Shown piece after piece: positions 25,735-35,321 of a DNA stretch of 43,802 nucleotides. The notes under the pieces were generated by a model that saw nothing but the letters and a program-made list of their open reading frames with translations, had not been told where the DNA came from and did no database searches. Location: the NCBI GenBank assembly GCA_018816735.1, contig JAHIVH010000006.1, positions 1 to 43,802 on the forward strand, in the 5' to 3' direction. The translations under genes were made by a program, and so were the position numbers. The first letter of the stretch is position 1; each line of letters starts with the position of its first letter. This DNA comes from Pseudomonadota bacterium. GTDB taxonomy: Bacteria > Desulfobacterota > Desulfobacteria > Desulfobacterales > JAHIVH01.

Positions 25735-25797
25735 TGTAAAACTTTTGTAAATTGCAGAAACGTCCCTGTATTTTACATACTCCCTCGTGTAAATACA
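25735..25797. promoter_or_regulatory. TGTAAA boxes: possible operator of the two-component system
   Basis: Four copies of TGTAAA or its complement occur in 63 bases: 25735-25740, 25746-25751 (same orientation, exactly 11 bases apart), 25772-25777 (complement) and 25788-25793. The last two belong to an imperfect palindrome, TGTATTTTACA (25767-25777) and TGTAAATACA (25788-25797). Direct repeats 11 bases apart are the usual site type of OmpR/PhoB-like regulators. The region lies between the kinase-regulator operon and the divergent radical SAM gene. Confidence 0.45.
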
Positions 25798-25875
25798 ATA
25801 CCGTTTGTGTCTGAATAAATATGACCGTTTATATTTTGAAAGAGTTTTTGATTTATTTTAAAGAAGGAAAAATGA

Positions 25876-27627
25876 ATGGCAACGCAAAACCACCCGGTTC
25901 ATGACCTGAAAACCAGAGCAAAAATACTGTTATCAAGTGTGTTCGGTCCCTATGCCCAGAATGATGAATTCGGCAGCAGGGAAATAAACCCCATGGAGCT
26001 TTATCACAATCAGGTCACTCGTGTTCAGGGCGCCTTTTCTTTGAGAATGTTTCACCGGTCGTTTGGTCTGATGATGATTCAGTCCAACCTGGATGCCCCG
26101 GCAACACTTCTTGATTTCCCTACGCTTGACCGGTTTTCCGAGGAAATTGAACAAAACGAATACGATATCGTAGGCATCAGCGCCATTATTCCCAATGTGG
26201 GAAAAGTGAAAAAAATGTGTGAGATGATACGAGAATATCTTCCCAACGCAACCATTGTCGTGGGCGGGCATATTGCAAGTTTAGAAAATCTGAATGAAAT
26301 GATAGATGCAGATCACATTGTAAGAGGTGATGGCATCAAATGGTTCAGACGATTTTTGGGTCAGGATGAAGCTGAAAAAATCAGGCATCCGGAATCCCTT
26401 TCCGGGTTTCAAACGAGAATTCTCGGTCATTCATTAAAGGACAAGGAAGGCGATACTGCGGCAATCCTCCTGCCATCCGTAGGCTGCCCCATTGGATGCA
26501 ATTTCTGTTCAACGTCTGCCTTATTCGGCGGCAAAGGGAATTTTATCAATTTTTATGAAACCGGTGATGAATTGTTCGAGGTGATGGTTCATCTGGAAAG
26601 AAAACTGAAAGTCCGGTCATTTTTTGCCATGGATGAAAATTTTCTGTTTCACCGGAAAAGAGCTTTAAGACTTCTTGAACTGATTAAGGCGAACAACAAG
26701 AGCTGGGCCATCTTTGTTTTCAGTTCAGCCCGGGTGATCAAGTCCTATACCATGGAACAACTGGTTGACCTTGGCATTACCTGGGTCTGGATGGGTGTTG
26801 AAGGAAAAGAAAGCCAGTATGCCAAACTGAATAATGTGAATACGGTAGACCTGGTTCAGGAACTTCAGTCAAATGGTATCCGGGTACTGGGCTCCTCTAT
26901 TATCGGTCTTGAAAGCCATACGCCTGAAAATATTAATGAGGTTATCAGTCATGCGGCCAGTCACAATACCGTGTTCCATCAGTTTATGCTCTATACGCCC
27001 AATCCGGGCACCCCGCTTTATGAAGCCCACAAAAAAGACGGATCACTGTTATCCCATGATGAATTCCCGATAGCAGACACTCATGGCCAGTATCGGTTCA
27101 ACTATCGTCATCCGCATATCAAAAACGGCCAGGAAGAAACCTTTTTAACCCATGCCTTTAAAAAGGATTTTCAGATGAACGGGCCAAGCCTTGCCAGATT
27201 GATCAGGGTGACACTTGACGGATGGATCAAATACAAGAATCATCCGGAAAAGCGAATACGCGACCGGTTTGAACGGGATGTGGCCCCCATCAGAACCACC
27301 TATGCCGGTGCGGTTTGGGCCATGAGAAAACTTTATAAAAACGATACTTACATGAGAAAACTGTTTGACACGCTTTTAAAAGATATTTATGCGGCGTTTG
27401 GCTGGAAAACCAGACTGATTGCAAGGACTGTCGGTCAATATCTGATGTTTTCAATCACATGGGAAGAACGGCGGCTGAAAAAGGGATGGACCTATGAACC
27501 CCCTGTATTTTATGAGAAAAATGTAGCGGCACTCAAGCTGGAAAAAAAGAACAAAGCGGTTATGGTTAAGGAAAAGAAAGGCATGCTATCCATAAAAACC
27601 CCATCCTGCGAACCATCCCATCCATAG
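25876..27627 (+). CDS. B12-binding-type radical SAM protein
   Basis: 583 residues; AAGGA about eight bases before the start. Residues 60-175 have a cobalamin-binding-type alpha/beta fold (YDIVGISAIIPNVGKVKKMCEMIREYLPNATIVVGGHIAS, DHIVRGDG) but no DxHxxG motif. The radical SAM cluster is C204-C208-C211 (GCPIGCNFC), then FFAMDENFLFH, TWVWMGVEGKESQYAKLN and SSIIGLESHTPENI of the barrel. A long C-terminal helical part (about 430-560) ends in a Lys-rich tail. It has no recognised pathway partner nearby. The divergent two-component system is a likely regulator. The gene ends in a clear terminator. Confidence 0.75.
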   Translation: MATQNHPVHDLKTRAKILLSSVFGPYAQNDEFGSREINPMELYHNQVTRVQGAFSLRMFHRSFGLMMIQSNLDAPATLLDFPTLDRFSEEIEQNEYDIVGISAIIPNVGKVKKMCEMIREYLPNATIVVGGHIASLENLNEMIDADHIVRGDGIKWFRRFLGQDEAEKIRHPESLSGFQTRILGHSLKDKEGDTAAILLPSVGCPIGCNFCSTSALFGGKGNFINFYETGDELFEVMVHLERKLKVRSFFAMDENFLFHRKRALRLLELIKANNKSWAIFVFSSARVIKSYTMEQLVDLGITWVWMGVEGKESQYAKLNNVNTVDLVQELQSNGIRVLGSSIIGLESHTPENINEVISHAASHNTVFHQFMLYTPNPGTPLYEAHKKDGSLLSHDEFPIADTHGQYRFNYRHPHIKNGQEETFLTHAFKKDFQMNGPSLARLIRVTLDGWIKYKNHPEKRIRDRFERDVAPIRTTYAGAVWAMRKLYKNDTYMRKLFDTLLKDIYAAFGWKTRLIARTVGQYLMFSITWEERRLKKGWTYEPPVFYEKNVAALKLEKKNKAVMVKEKKGMLSIKTPSCEPSHP

Positions 27628-27643
27628 TCTATTTTTTATCAGT

Positions 27644-27686
27644 AAAGCGCCATCATTAACTGAAAGGTTATTTTTGGCGCTTTTTT
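27644..27686 (+). terminator. Rho-independent terminator after the radical SAM gene
   Basis: Arms AAAGCGCCA (27644-27652) and TGGCGCTTT (27675-27683) run into a T tract. Inside the loop TAACT and GGTTA can pair around GAAA, giving a second stacked stem. Confidence 0.8.
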
Positions 27687-27817
27687 ATTTTTGCCCCATT
27701 TATTTTTTATCATCGATTTTTTGCCTACGGCAATTTCTATTGACTTTTTGCCACACAACCGCCAAATAAATAGAAATCATTTAAATCGGTTTTGGGTTTG
27801 ATTTCCGAATTTTACAA

Positions 27818-27823
27818 TATAAT
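27818..27823 (+). promoter_or_regulatory. Perfect -10 hexamer before the diguanylate cyclase gene
   Basis: TATAAT, 25 bases before the ATG at 27849. I see no good -35 hexamer at 16-18 bases spacing, so an activator or another sigma factor may be needed, or it may be chance. Confidence 0.35.
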
Positions 27824-27848
27824 TAGTATACGACACAAAACTAACATT

Positions 27849-28883
27849 ATGACAGAAAAAGAAGACAATGCTCAGAAAGTGAATGAAATATTCCGATTGA
27901 CCATAAGTCTGATGGGCAAACATGGTGTAACTCCGACGCCAAACAACTATAAGGTCTGGTATGAATACGCATCTGGCAATCCCAGGCTTTGTGAAGTCAT
28001 AAACGGGATGATTGAAAATGGCCGGCCCATCACCAAAACAGTCAATGACAGGCTTTATACCGATTATGTGGAATCCATTAACCTTCCGTTCTATCAGAAA
28101 CTTGAGGAAGGGATTGGGAGAATCCTTTCGGAAATGGTGGATGGTATCACGGCAACAGGCAAAGAGGTTACGGAACGGGGGAAAAAGATTGCGACGATTT
28201 CAAAACAGGTTTCCTCATCTGATAATAATGAAAAAATAAGGAATTTCGCTTCCAGCATTCTTTCTGAAACCAAGGCGATTGTGGAAAGCAGCGAACAGTT
28301 TAAAACCCGGTTGGAAAATACTTCTGAAGAGGTTGCCGCCCTTAAAAAAGAACTGGCCACTGTAAAAGAAAAAGCCGTCACCGATCCGCTGACAGGCCTT
28401 GCCAACAGGCGTGCACTGGAAAACGAGCTTAAGGATAAAATCAAACAAGTTTCAGAAACAAATCAAAGCCTGTGTCTCCTCATGGCAGACATTGATCATT
28501 TCAAAAAAATAAACGACACACACGGTCATCTTGTGGGAGACCGGGTATTGACCATTACATCCACCATGATGAAGGAACAGGTCAAAGGAAAGGATGTTGT
28601 GGCCAGGTATGGGGGTGAGGAGTTTGTTCTGTTGCTGCCGGACACCCCCCTTGTCGGCGCCATGATTGTCGCTGAAAAAATTCGTACCAATCTCGAATCG
28701 CTTCAGCTTCAGGTCAAAAAGAATCAGGCCAAAGAATCCATCGGCAAAATCACCATATCCATTGGTGTGGCCAAGTATATTCCCAATGAATCGATGGAGG
28801 ATCTTATCGCGAGAGCTGACAAATGTCTGTACCATTCAAAAAATAACGGCCGGAATCAGGTTACCAGTGAAAATATGCTTTAA
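27849..28883 (+). CDS. GGDEF diguanylate cyclase
   Basis: 344 residues from the ATG at 27849 (the frame runs back to a TTG at 27792). The N-terminal 150 residues carry the pattern GVTPTPNNYKVWYEYASGNPRL, found before GGDEF domains of a soluble cyclase group, and then a helical linker (ENTSEEVAALKKELATVKEKAV) of coiled-coil type. The cyclase domain begins at DPLTGLANRRAL, with DIDHFKKINDTHGH and the active-site loop RYGGEEFVLLLP (GGEEF, residues 255-259). It makes cyclic di-GMP from two GTP. The inhibitory I-site, normally RxxD five residues before the loop, reads KGKD, so feedback inhibition may be weakened. No membrane segment or signal peptide; input signal unknown. Ribosome site weak. Confidence 0.85.
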   Translation: MTEKEDNAQKVNEIFRLTISLMGKHGVTPTPNNYKVWYEYASGNPRLCEVINGMIENGRPITKTVNDRLYTDYVESINLPFYQKLEEGIGRILSEMVDGITATGKEVTERGKKIATISKQVSSSDNNEKIRNFASSILSETKAIVESSEQFKTRLENTSEEVAALKKELATVKEKAVTDPLTGLANRRALENELKDKIKQVSETNQSLCLLMADIDHFKKINDTHGHLVGDRVLTITSTMMKEQVKGKDVVARYGGEEFVLLLPDTPLVGAMIVAEKIRTNLESLQLQVKKNQAKESIGKITISIGVAKYIPNESMEDLIARADKCLYHSKNNGRNQVTSENML

Positions 28884-28976
28884 GTCCTTTCCGGTTTCAT
28901 TCATCCTTTCAGGTTTGTCTTTTATCCGCCACAACGCCTTAATGGGATATGTTTTATTTTTATTGATTATAAGTTC

Positions 28977-29005
28977 TTTACATTAAAAATGGTTTCAATT
29001 ATAAA
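28977..29005 (+). promoter_or_regulatory. Promoter of the thiamine operon
   Basis: TTTACA at 28977-28982, a 17-base spacer and TATAAA at 29000-29005. Transcription would begin near 29012, immediately before the TPP riboswitch. Confidence 0.6.
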
Positions 29006-29019
29006 ACAGGTTATTCATA

Positions 29020-29104
29020 CTGCTGGGGGTGCTTTTTAGGAAGCTGAGATGGAGATTATCCAACCCTTTGAACCTGATGCAGTTCATACTGCCGTAGGGA
29101 AGCA
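29020..29104 (+). ncRNA. TPP (thiamine pyrophosphate) riboswitch
   Basis: The conserved THI-box elements are present in order: GGGGGTGC near 29024, GCTGAGAT at 29043-29050, ACCCTTTGAACCTGAT at 29063-29078 and CGTAGGGAAGC at 29093-29103. It binds thiamine pyrophosphate and here is followed by a terminator hairpin and the thi genes, so it should stop transcription when thiamine is plentiful. Confidence 0.95.
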
Positions 29105-29130
29105 ACAAATTATTGAACTCATGATTTGAA

Positions 29131-29160
29131 AAGCTTGCCCTTTAAGGGCAGGCTTTTTTT
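29131..29160 (+). terminator. Terminator of the TPP riboswitch
   Basis: A ten-base-pair stem, AAGCTTGCCC (29131-29140) with GGGCAGGCTT (29146-29155), with one G-U pair and a five-base loop, runs into seven or eight T. It lies between the riboswitch and thiS and is the likely expression platform. Confidence 0.85.
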
Positions 29161-29193
29161 ATTTGTAAGGGAACCCTTAAGGAAAGGTGCCGG

Positions 29194-29394
29194 ATGGTCA
29201 TCACATTAAATGGCGAAGAAGAAACCGTCAAAGGGCCGATAACCCTTTTCGAGCTTTTAGCGGAAAAAAGATTGAAACCCGAATCTGTTGTGGTGGAATT
29301 AAATCTGGATATTATCGATAAGGATAAATTGCACGACATCAAGATTCGGGAAAGAGATGTCATTGAAATATTACGATTTGTAGGAGGAGGTTGA
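29194..29394 (+). CDS. thiS: Sulfur carrier protein ThiS
   Basis: 66 residues, ubiquitin-like fold, ending in the functional Gly-Gly (RFVGGG). After adenylation at that end it carries thiocarboxylate sulfur for thiazole synthesis. AAGG sites lie before the start. The Gly codons at the 3' end also supply the ribosome binding site of thiG. The adenylating enzyme ThiF is not in this operon. Confidence 0.92.
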   Translation: MVITLNGEEETVKGPITLFELLAEKRLKPESVVVELNLDIIDKDKLHDIKIRERDVIEILRFVGGG

Positions 29395-29399
29395 CCCAA

Positions 29400-30173
29400 T
29401 TGGATGATTATCTTGAAATTGGCGGAAGAAAGTTTACAAACCGCTTGTTTACAGGCACCGGTAAATATCCGTCAGATGAACTGATTCCCGATATAATCAA
29501 CGCATCAGGATCGGAAGTCATCACGGTCGCATTAAGACGCGTTGACATGGACTCGGAAACCGATAATGTCATGAAGCATATACCTGAACATATTCAGCTT
29601 CTTCCCAATACATCGGGGGCAAGAAATGCGTCGGAGGCGGTTCGTATTGCAAAACTCGCAAGGGCCGCCGGATGTGGCAACTGGATTAAAATCGAAGTCA
29701 TCTCAGATAATAAATATCTGCTGCCTGATGGCCATGAAACGGTAAAAGCAACCGAGATACTGGCAAAAGATGGCTTTGTGGTGCTTCCCTATATCAACCC
29801 GGATTTTATTATTGCAAAGCAACTGGTTTCTGCAGGGGCGGCTGCGGTGATGCCTTTGGGCGCCCCCATTGGTACAAACAGAGGGCTTCAAACCCGAGAG
29901 ATGATTCAGATCCTGATCGATGAAATACCGCTGCCCATCGTTGTCGATGCCGGAATCGGCAAGCCTTCCCATGCCTGTGAAGCCATGGAAATGGGGGCTG
30001 CTGCCTGTCTGGTGAATACAGCGATTGCCAGTGCCGACAATCCGGTAGTGATGGCACGTGCATTCTCAAATGCGATTAAGGCGGGAAGGGATGCCTATCT
30101 TTCAGGCATGGGTGTTGTCCATCAATTGGCCCGGGCATCATCGCCCCTGACCGGTTTTTTGAGGGATGCATAA
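29400..30173 (+). CDS. thiG: Thiazole synthase ThiG
   Basis: About 257 residues. Marks of Thi[60 protein letters not shown], the GLQTREMI segment and [30 protein letters not shown]. It condenses dehydroglycine, ThiS thiocarboxylate and deoxyxylulose phosphate to the thiazole phosphate. No ATG start fits; the TTG at 29400 lies nine bases after AGGAGGAGG in the end of thiS and is the likely start. An upstream TTG (29391) overlapping the thiS stop is too close to that site. Confidence 0.93.
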   Translation: MDDYLEIGGRKFTNRLFTGTGKYPSDELIPDIINASGSEVITVALRRVDMDSETDNVMKHIPEHIQLLPNTSGARNASEAVRIAKLARAAGCGNWIKIEVISDNKYLLPDGHETVKATEILAKDGFVVLPYINPDFIIAKQLVSAGAAAVMPLGAPIGTNRGLQTREMIQILIDEIPLPIVVDAGIGKPSHACEAMEMGAAACLVNTAIASADNPVVMARAFSNAIKAGRDAYLSGMGVVHQLARASSPLTGFLRDA

Positions 30174-31280
30174 ATGAGTTTTTATCCGATTTTAAAACAA
30201 TACGAATCATTTGATATGGATCGTTTTTTGGAAGGTGTCAATGACAAGGATGTTCGCCACGTCCTTCAGAAGACCCGTCTCACGGATCTCGATTTTTTGA
30301 TTCTTCTCTCCGGAAAAGCGGAAGATTATCTGGAAGAGATGGCAAATAAGGCGCATCAGTTGACGGTTCAGAACTTCGGCCGGGTGATTCAGTTTTATAC
30401 CCCCATGTATCTCTCAAATTTCTGCAACAACCAGTGCGCCTATTGCGGGTTCAATACAACCAACACAATAGAGCGAAAACAACTGACGCTTGATGAAGTC
30501 AAAAGAGAAGCCGAAGCGATATCCCAAACCGGATTAAAACATATTCTTGTTTTAACCGGAGACGCACCGCAACTCGCGACAGTTGATTATATCAGCGAGT
30601 GCTGTAACATTTTAAGGGACTATTTTTCGTCTATCGCTATTGAAATTTATGCGCTTACCAGAGAGGAGTATGAAATACTTGAACATGCGGGCGTGGACGC
30701 GCTGACTATCTATCAGGAAACATATAGTGAGGAGCTATATCAAACACTTCATCCAAAAGGCCCCAAAAAAGATTACAGATTTCGACTGGATGCCCCGGAA
30801 AGAGGGCTTCAGGCAAATTTTCGTTCCGTGGGTATTGGCGCGCTTCTGGGACTTAACAGGTGGCAGCAGGATATTTTCTTGACCGCGCTTCATGCGGATT
30901 ACCTGCAGACAGCGTATACGGAAGCCGAAATAAGTATTTCCCTTCCCCGAATGAGACCTCATGAAGGTTGTTTCCAGCCGGCGCATACAATCAGCGATAA
31001 AAGTATTGTTCAGATGATGACAGCCTTGAGATTATTTCTGCCACGAGCAGGCATCACTGTCTCCACAAGAGAAAGTGCAACCTTTAGGAACAATATTTTG
31101 AGGCTGGGCGTAACAAGGATGTCTGCAGGCTCATGTACCTCCGTAGGTGGCCATTCACAGATATCCAATCAGACCGGACAGTTTGAAATTTCAGATAACC
31201 GGACAGTGGAAGAGATGACGGTGTCCCTGAAACGTCTTGGATATCAGCCGGTGTTCAAAGACTGGCAATGCATTTTGTGA
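30174..31280 (+). CDS. thiH: 2-iminoacetate synthase ThiH (radical SAM)
   Basis: 368 residues; the ATG follows the thiG stop directly. The radical SAM cluster is C84-C88-C91 (FCNNQCAYCGF). It cleaves tyrosine to dehydroglycine and p-cresol using AdoMet, the anaerobic alternative to ThiO. Family marks: ALTREEYEILEHAGVDALTIYQETY and the C-terminal SAGSCTSVGGHS. It forms a complex with ThiG. Confidence 0.94.
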   Translation: MSFYPILKQYESFDMDRFLEGVNDKDVRHVLQKTRLTDLDFLILLSGKAEDYLEEMANKAHQLTVQNFGRVIQFYTPMYLSNFCNNQCAYCGFNTTNTIERKQLTLDEVKREAEAISQTGLKHILVLTGDAPQLATVDYISECCNILRDYFSSIAIEIYALTREEYEILEHAGVDALTIYQETYSEELYQTLHPKGPKKDYRFRLDAPERGLQANFRSVGIGALLGLNRWQQDIFLTALHADYLQTAYTEAEISISLPRMRPHEGCFQPAHTISDKSIVQMMTALRLFLPRAGITVSTRESATFRNNILRLGVTRMSAGSCTSVGGHSQISNQTGQFEISDNRTVEEMTVSLKRLGYQPVFKDWQCIL

Positions 31281-31296
31281 AAGAGGCATAAAACAC

Positions 31297-32355
31297 ATGA
31301 AATCAAAAACATATCGCATTCTTGATGCAAACATCAACCGGATTTCAGAAGGCTTGAGAGTGCTTGAAGATGTGGCACGATTTGAATTTGAAGACAGTGG
31401 CCTTACAGAGAAATTAAAGCATATGAGGCACCGTGTCAGAAAAGCGGTCCATGAACTGGGGTTTTCTTTTATCGGTCAGAGAGATTCCCTGAACGATCCG
31501 GGGGTTATTATTTCAGAAAAAACCCGTCTGGATCAGAAAGACAGCTATTCGGATCTCGTCGCAGCCAATTTCAAGCGGGTTCAGGAGGGCTTGCGGGTCG
31601 TTGAAGAGACCCTTAAAATTTCAGGATTTTATGATATATCGAAAGTTTATGAATCCCTGAGATTCAATGTATACACCGTTGAAAAAGAGTATTACGGCAT
31701 TCTTGGTGAATTCCGGAGAAAGAGCATTCTTGCTTCCGATTTTTACTGCCTGACCTCAGAAGCCCATTCGAAGGGCAAAACCAATATTCAGGTGATCAGA
31801 GAGATGCTGGCAGCCGGTATCAAGATTATTCAGTATCGGGAGAAGGAAAAATCGATGCTGGAAAAGTATAATGAGTGCCTGGCCATAAGAGCGCTTGCAA
31901 AAGAAGCTGGTGCAAAATTTATCGTCAATGATCATGTGGACTTGGCGATGATGACAGACGCAGATGGTGTGCATATCGGCCAGGATGACCTGCCTGTCCG
32001 GGAGGTTCGAAAACTTGTGGGGGAGAAAATGGCCATCGGTATTTCCACGCACTCACCGGAGCAGGCGGAAGAGGCAGTCAGAAATGGTGCGGATTATATT
32101 GGTGTGGGGCCTATATTTAAAACATATACAAAAAAGGATGTATGTGATCCGGTAGGGTTTGAATATCTGGATTACGTGGTAAAACATATTTCCCTGCCCT
32201 TTGTCGCTATAGGCGGCATCAAGGAGTCCAATATCAGGCAGGTTAAAGACCATGGTGCAACATGTATCGCCATGGTTACGGAAATTGTAGAAGCAGGGAA
32301 TATTTCAGATAAAATAGCAAAGCTGAGAACAGCGGCAGGATTTATTAACGCTTAA
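31297..32355 (+). CDS. ThiD2-ThiE fusion (HMP-P kinase / thiamine-phosphate synthase)
   Basis: About 352 residues from the ATG at 31297; an upstream open stretch from 31237 overlaps thiH. Residues 1-150 ([26 protein letters not shown]…LRVVEETLK) match the ThiD2 domain, described as an alternative hydroxymethylpyrimidine-phosphate kinase. From about residue 160 the ThiE barrel follows: [69 protein letters not shown] and [11 protein letters not shown]. It would phosphorylate HMP-P and join HMP-PP to thiazole phosphate. It replaces separate thiD and thiE genes here. Confidence 0.88.
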   Translation: MKSKTYRILDANINRISEGLRVLEDVARFEFEDSGLTEKLKHMRHRVRKAVHELGFSFIGQRDSLNDPGVIISEKTRLDQKDSYSDLVAANFKRVQEGLRVVEETLKISGFYDISKVYESLRFNVYTVEKEYYGILGEFRRKSILASDFYCLTSEAHSKGKTNIQVIREMLAAGIKIIQYREKEKSMLEKYNECLAIRALAKEAGAKFIVNDHVDLAMMTDADGVHIGQDDLPVREVRKLVGEKMAIGISTHSPEQAEEAVRNGADYIGVGPIFKTYTKKDVCDPVGFEYLDYVVKHISLPFVAIGGIKESNIRQVKDHGATCIAMVTEIVEAGNISDKIAKLRTAAGFINA

Positions 32356-32371
32356 AGAAAAGGGGTGTATC

Positions 32372-33676
32372 ATGAGTTACACAACCCAGATGGATGCAGC
32401 AAGAAAAGGGATTGTGACAGAAGAAATGAAAACCGTCTCTGAAAAAGAACAGATGACGATCGATCAGGTTGTCGAATTGCTTGCCTGTGGAGAGGCGATT
32501 ATTCCCTCCAATAAAAACCATCGATCTCTCGATCCCAATGGTATTGGCACAGGAATGCGCACCAAAATCAATGTGAACCTGGGCATTTCAAAGGATTGTT
32601 GCAATGTGGAGCTGGAACTTGAAAAAGTGCAGGTCGCCCTTGATCTGAAGGCAGAAGCGATTATGGATTTGAGCTGTTTTGGCAAAACACAGGAGTTCAG
32701 AAGACGATTGATCGACATGTCTCCGGCAATGATCGGCACGGTGCCGATTTATGATGCTGTGGGGTTTTATGACAAGGAGCTAAAAAATATATCCGTGGAT
32801 GAATTTTTTAAAGTGGTGGAAACCCATGCTGAGGATGGGGTCGATTTTGTGACGATTCATGCGGGCCTCAATCGGGCCACAGCGGAAAAAGTGAGCCGTA
32901 ATGAACGGATCACCAGCATTGTTTCAAGAGGTGGGTCACTTCTCTATACATGGATGGCAATGAATGATCGTGAAAATCCGTTTTATGAATATTTTGACCG
33001 GCTTCTTGATATTTGCGTACAATACGATTTGACACTGAGCCTGGGTGACGGGTGCAGGCCCGGAAGTATTCATGATTCGACCGATGCGAGTCAGGTGGAA
33101 GAACTGATTGTTTTGGGAGAACTGACCCAAAAAGCCTGGGAGCGAAATGTCCAGGTCATGATCGAAGGGCCGGGACACATGGCGCTGAATGAAATCAAGG
33201 GAAACATGATGCTTGAAAAACGGCTTTGTCATGGTGCGCCGTTTTACGTTCTGGGACCGCTTGTCACAGATGTGGCCCCAGGGTATGACCATATAACAAG
33301 CGCCATAGGCGGTGCCATCGCTGCTGCAAATGGTGCGGATTTTCTGTGTTATGTAACGCCTGCAGAGCATTTAAGACTTCCCACATTGGCAGATATGAAA
33401 GAAGGAATCGTGGCCACCAGAATCGCTGCCCATGCAGCAGACATTGCCAAAAACATTAAAGGCGCAAGAGCGTGGGACAATGCCATGAGCCGGGCACGGG
33501 CGAATCTGGACTGGGAAACCATGATCAATCTTTCAATTGACCCTGAAAAGTCAAAAGCGTACAGGGAAAGTTCTCTTCCCGAGCATGACGATACATGTAC
33601 CATGTGCGGCAAAATGTGTGCGGTCAGAAACATGAAACGGATTCGTGAAGGAAAGGATATTCAGTTGAGCGACTGA
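32372..33676 (+). CDS. thiC: Phosphomethylpyrimidine synthase ThiC
   Basis: 434 residues, the shorter form of ThiC. It makes HMP-P from aminoimidazole ribotide by radical AdoMet chemistry; its cluster is at the C-terminus, C409-C412-C416 ([12 protein letters not shown]). Other marks: [77 protein letters not shown] and [45 protein letters not shown] ribosome site precedes the start. Last clear member of the thi operon. Confidence 0.95.
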   Translation: MSYTTQMDAARKGIVTEEMKTVSEKEQMTIDQVVELLACGEAIIPSNKNHRSLDPNGIGTGMRTKINVNLGISKDCCNVELELEKVQVALDLKAEAIMDLSCFGKTQEFRRRLIDMSPAMIGTVPIYDAVGFYDKELKNISVDEFFKVVETHAEDGVDFVTIHAGLNRATAEKVSRNERITSIVSRGGSLLYTWMAMNDRENPFYEYFDRLLDICVQYDLTLSLGDGCRPGSIHDSTDASQVEELIVLGELTQKAWERNVQVMIEGPGHMALNEIKGNMMLEKRLCHGAPFYVLGPLVTDVAPGYDHITSAIGGAIAAANGADFLCYVTPAEHLRLPTLADMKEGIVATRIAAHAADIAKNIKGARAWDNAMSRARANLDWETMINLSIDPEKSKAYRESSLPEHDDTCTMCGKMCAVRNMKRIREGKDIQLSD

Positions 33677-33719
33677 TAAAATAAAAGCAAAACATTATGG
33701 ATCAAAGGCAACTCATTTT

Positions 33720-34517
33720 ATGAAAGACGAAAAAACCACTTCCCCTATTCTTTCTGCAACAGTTATCCTGGGAAGAAATGGAAAAGACGGCCTTGAAGTG
33801 TTTATGGTCAAGAGAAACAGACAGATCGAATTTGCTTCAGGAGCACTTGTATTTCCAGGAGGCAAAGTGGATGAAAACGATCAGGCACAAGGCCTTCGGG
33901 CGTATTGTGACGGGCAGGAAGGTTTGACCGACAGGGAGCTCTGCCTTTGCATTGCGGCCATTCGGGAAGCCTATGAAGAATCCGGGATTTTCCTGGCACG
34001 GTTCAGGGGCAAACAGGAAATGGTTTCAGGAAAGGATCTTCAAAGACTTTCAGTTTACCGGAATCAGCTGGCTGAAAACAAGATATCCATGGAGACATTT
34101 TTAAAAACAGAAAAACTGGTGCTTGCCTGCAATAAACTGATATGTTTTGCCCACTGGATTACACCTTTACAAATGCCCAAACGATTTGATACTTCTTTTT
34201 TTCTTGCAGAAACGCCCAATGGCCACATGGGGGAACATGACGGCCTGGAATCGGTTGATTCCGTATGGATTACCCCGGAAAAAGCCATTGAAATGGCAGA
34301 CTCCGGAAAATTGACCATGATTTTTCCGACGCGGATGAATATGTTGAAACTGGGAAAAGACAAAACACTCGAAGATGCGGTTCTGCGTGCCCGATCTGAA
34401 AAAATTGTTACGATTATGCCCCGGGTTGAAGACCGGAATGGTGAATTGATGCTTTGCATTCCTGAAGACGCCGGATATCCGGTTACATCGGAATTTCTTA
34501 AAAAGGTAATGGGTTGA
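33720..34517 (+). CDS. NUDIX hydrolase, NUDT19-like arrangement
   Basis: 265 residues. The Nudix box is split as in NUDT7/NUDT19-type proteins: FPGGKVDENDQ near residue 45, then about 30 residues, then AAIREAYEESGIFL (R82, E86, E87, G89). Members hydrolyse CoA or related nucleotide diphosphates. The C-terminal part (WITPLQMPKRFDTSFFLAETP) is typical of the same group. It begins 43 bases after thiC without a visible terminator, so readthrough from the thi operon is possible. Confidence 0.85.
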   Translation: MKDEKTTSPILSATVILGRNGKDGLEVFMVKRNRQIEFASGALVFPGGKVDENDQAQGLRAYCDGQEGLTDRELCLCIAAIREAYEESGIFLARFRGKQEMVSGKDLQRLSVYRNQLAENKISMETFLKTEKLVLACNKLICFAHWITPLQMPKRFDTSFFLAETPNGHMGEHDGLESVDSVWITPEKAIEMADSGKLTMIFPTRMNMLKLGKDKTLEDAVLRARSEKIVTIMPRVEDRNGELMLCIPEDAGYPVTSEFLKKVMG

Positions 34518-34553
34518 AACGTTGATTCACGATGAACCTGTTCAGAGCTTATC

Positions 34554-35321
34554 ATGCATCTAAGGCGACTTAAAATATTTTTGGCTATCGGTTATCAATC
34601 TTTAAAATACAGACTGATCAATCGTCAATATGTTGCAAAGCCGGTTTCGGTGAATCCGGTGGCATCACATCATGAATTGTCCCATCGGTCAAAGTTCCTT
34701 CTGGTCCACTATGTCCATCAGTTTAACGATGCCGCCTGCTCCGTGGCAACGGTTGCCACTGTCCTAAATGCTATCATGGATATGAATCATGGCAATTCCC
34801 ATCACACCATCTCCCAGAAAGAAATTCTCAACACTGTCCGTGTTGTTGATTGGAAAGAAAGAATAATGCCTTCCGGTCGCGGCACAAAGCGCGGACTACC
34901 TCTTAAAGAATTGGGTATTGCCGTTGAGAACACTTTAAAGACTTATAAAATCTCTTTTGAGAAGATTTCCGTCACGCATCTGGATCACAAAGATTTGGAT
35001 TGGCCTGTTGAGAGAGAGACTCTTTTAAACCGGTTGACGGCTTTTGAACAGTCAGACAATCAATACATGATTGCCCATTTTAATCAGGGTATTTTTTTAA
35101 AAGGCCTTCACCTTCCCCACATCTCACCGGTGGGAGCGTTTAAAGTCAACACAAAAGAGGTCCTGGTTCTTGATGTGGACAAAGATGGTCCCGGTCCTTA
35201 CTGGGTTCCATTCGATGTTTTTTTTAAAGGCCTTTCAAATGATTTTAACGGGAAACTGGCAGATTATGGGTATACCGGGGGCGGGTATGTCCAGTTTCAG
35301 TTGAATCTTCCGCCAAAGTAA
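34554..35321 (+). CDS. Phytochelatin-synthase-like cysteine protease
   Basis: 255 residues. The papain-like triad of the phytochelatin synthase family can be read: Cys62 in NDAACSVATVATVLNA, His189 in HLPHISPVGAFKV and Asp207 in VLVLDVDKDGPGPYWVPFDVFFKGL. In plants this family joins glutathione units to phytochelatins; the short bacterial versions mostly cleave the Gly from glutathione. No signal peptide is certain; the N-terminus is basic with a weakly hydrophobic segment. No good ribosome site. A small CxxC protein is encoded convergently, with the two stop codons directly adjoining. Confidence 0.8.
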   Translation: MHLRRLKIFLAIGYQSLKYRLINRQYVAKPVSVNPVASHHELSHRSKFLLVHYVHQFNDAACSVATVATVLNAIMDMNHGNSHHTISQKEILNTVRVVDWKERIMPSGRGTKRGLPLKELGIAVENTLKTYKISFEKISVTHLDHKDLDWPVERETLLNRLTAFEQSDNQYMIAHFNQGIFLKGLHLPHISPVGAFKVNTKEVLVLDVDKDGPGPYWVPFDVFFKGLSNDFNGKLADYGYTGGGYVQFQLNLPPK

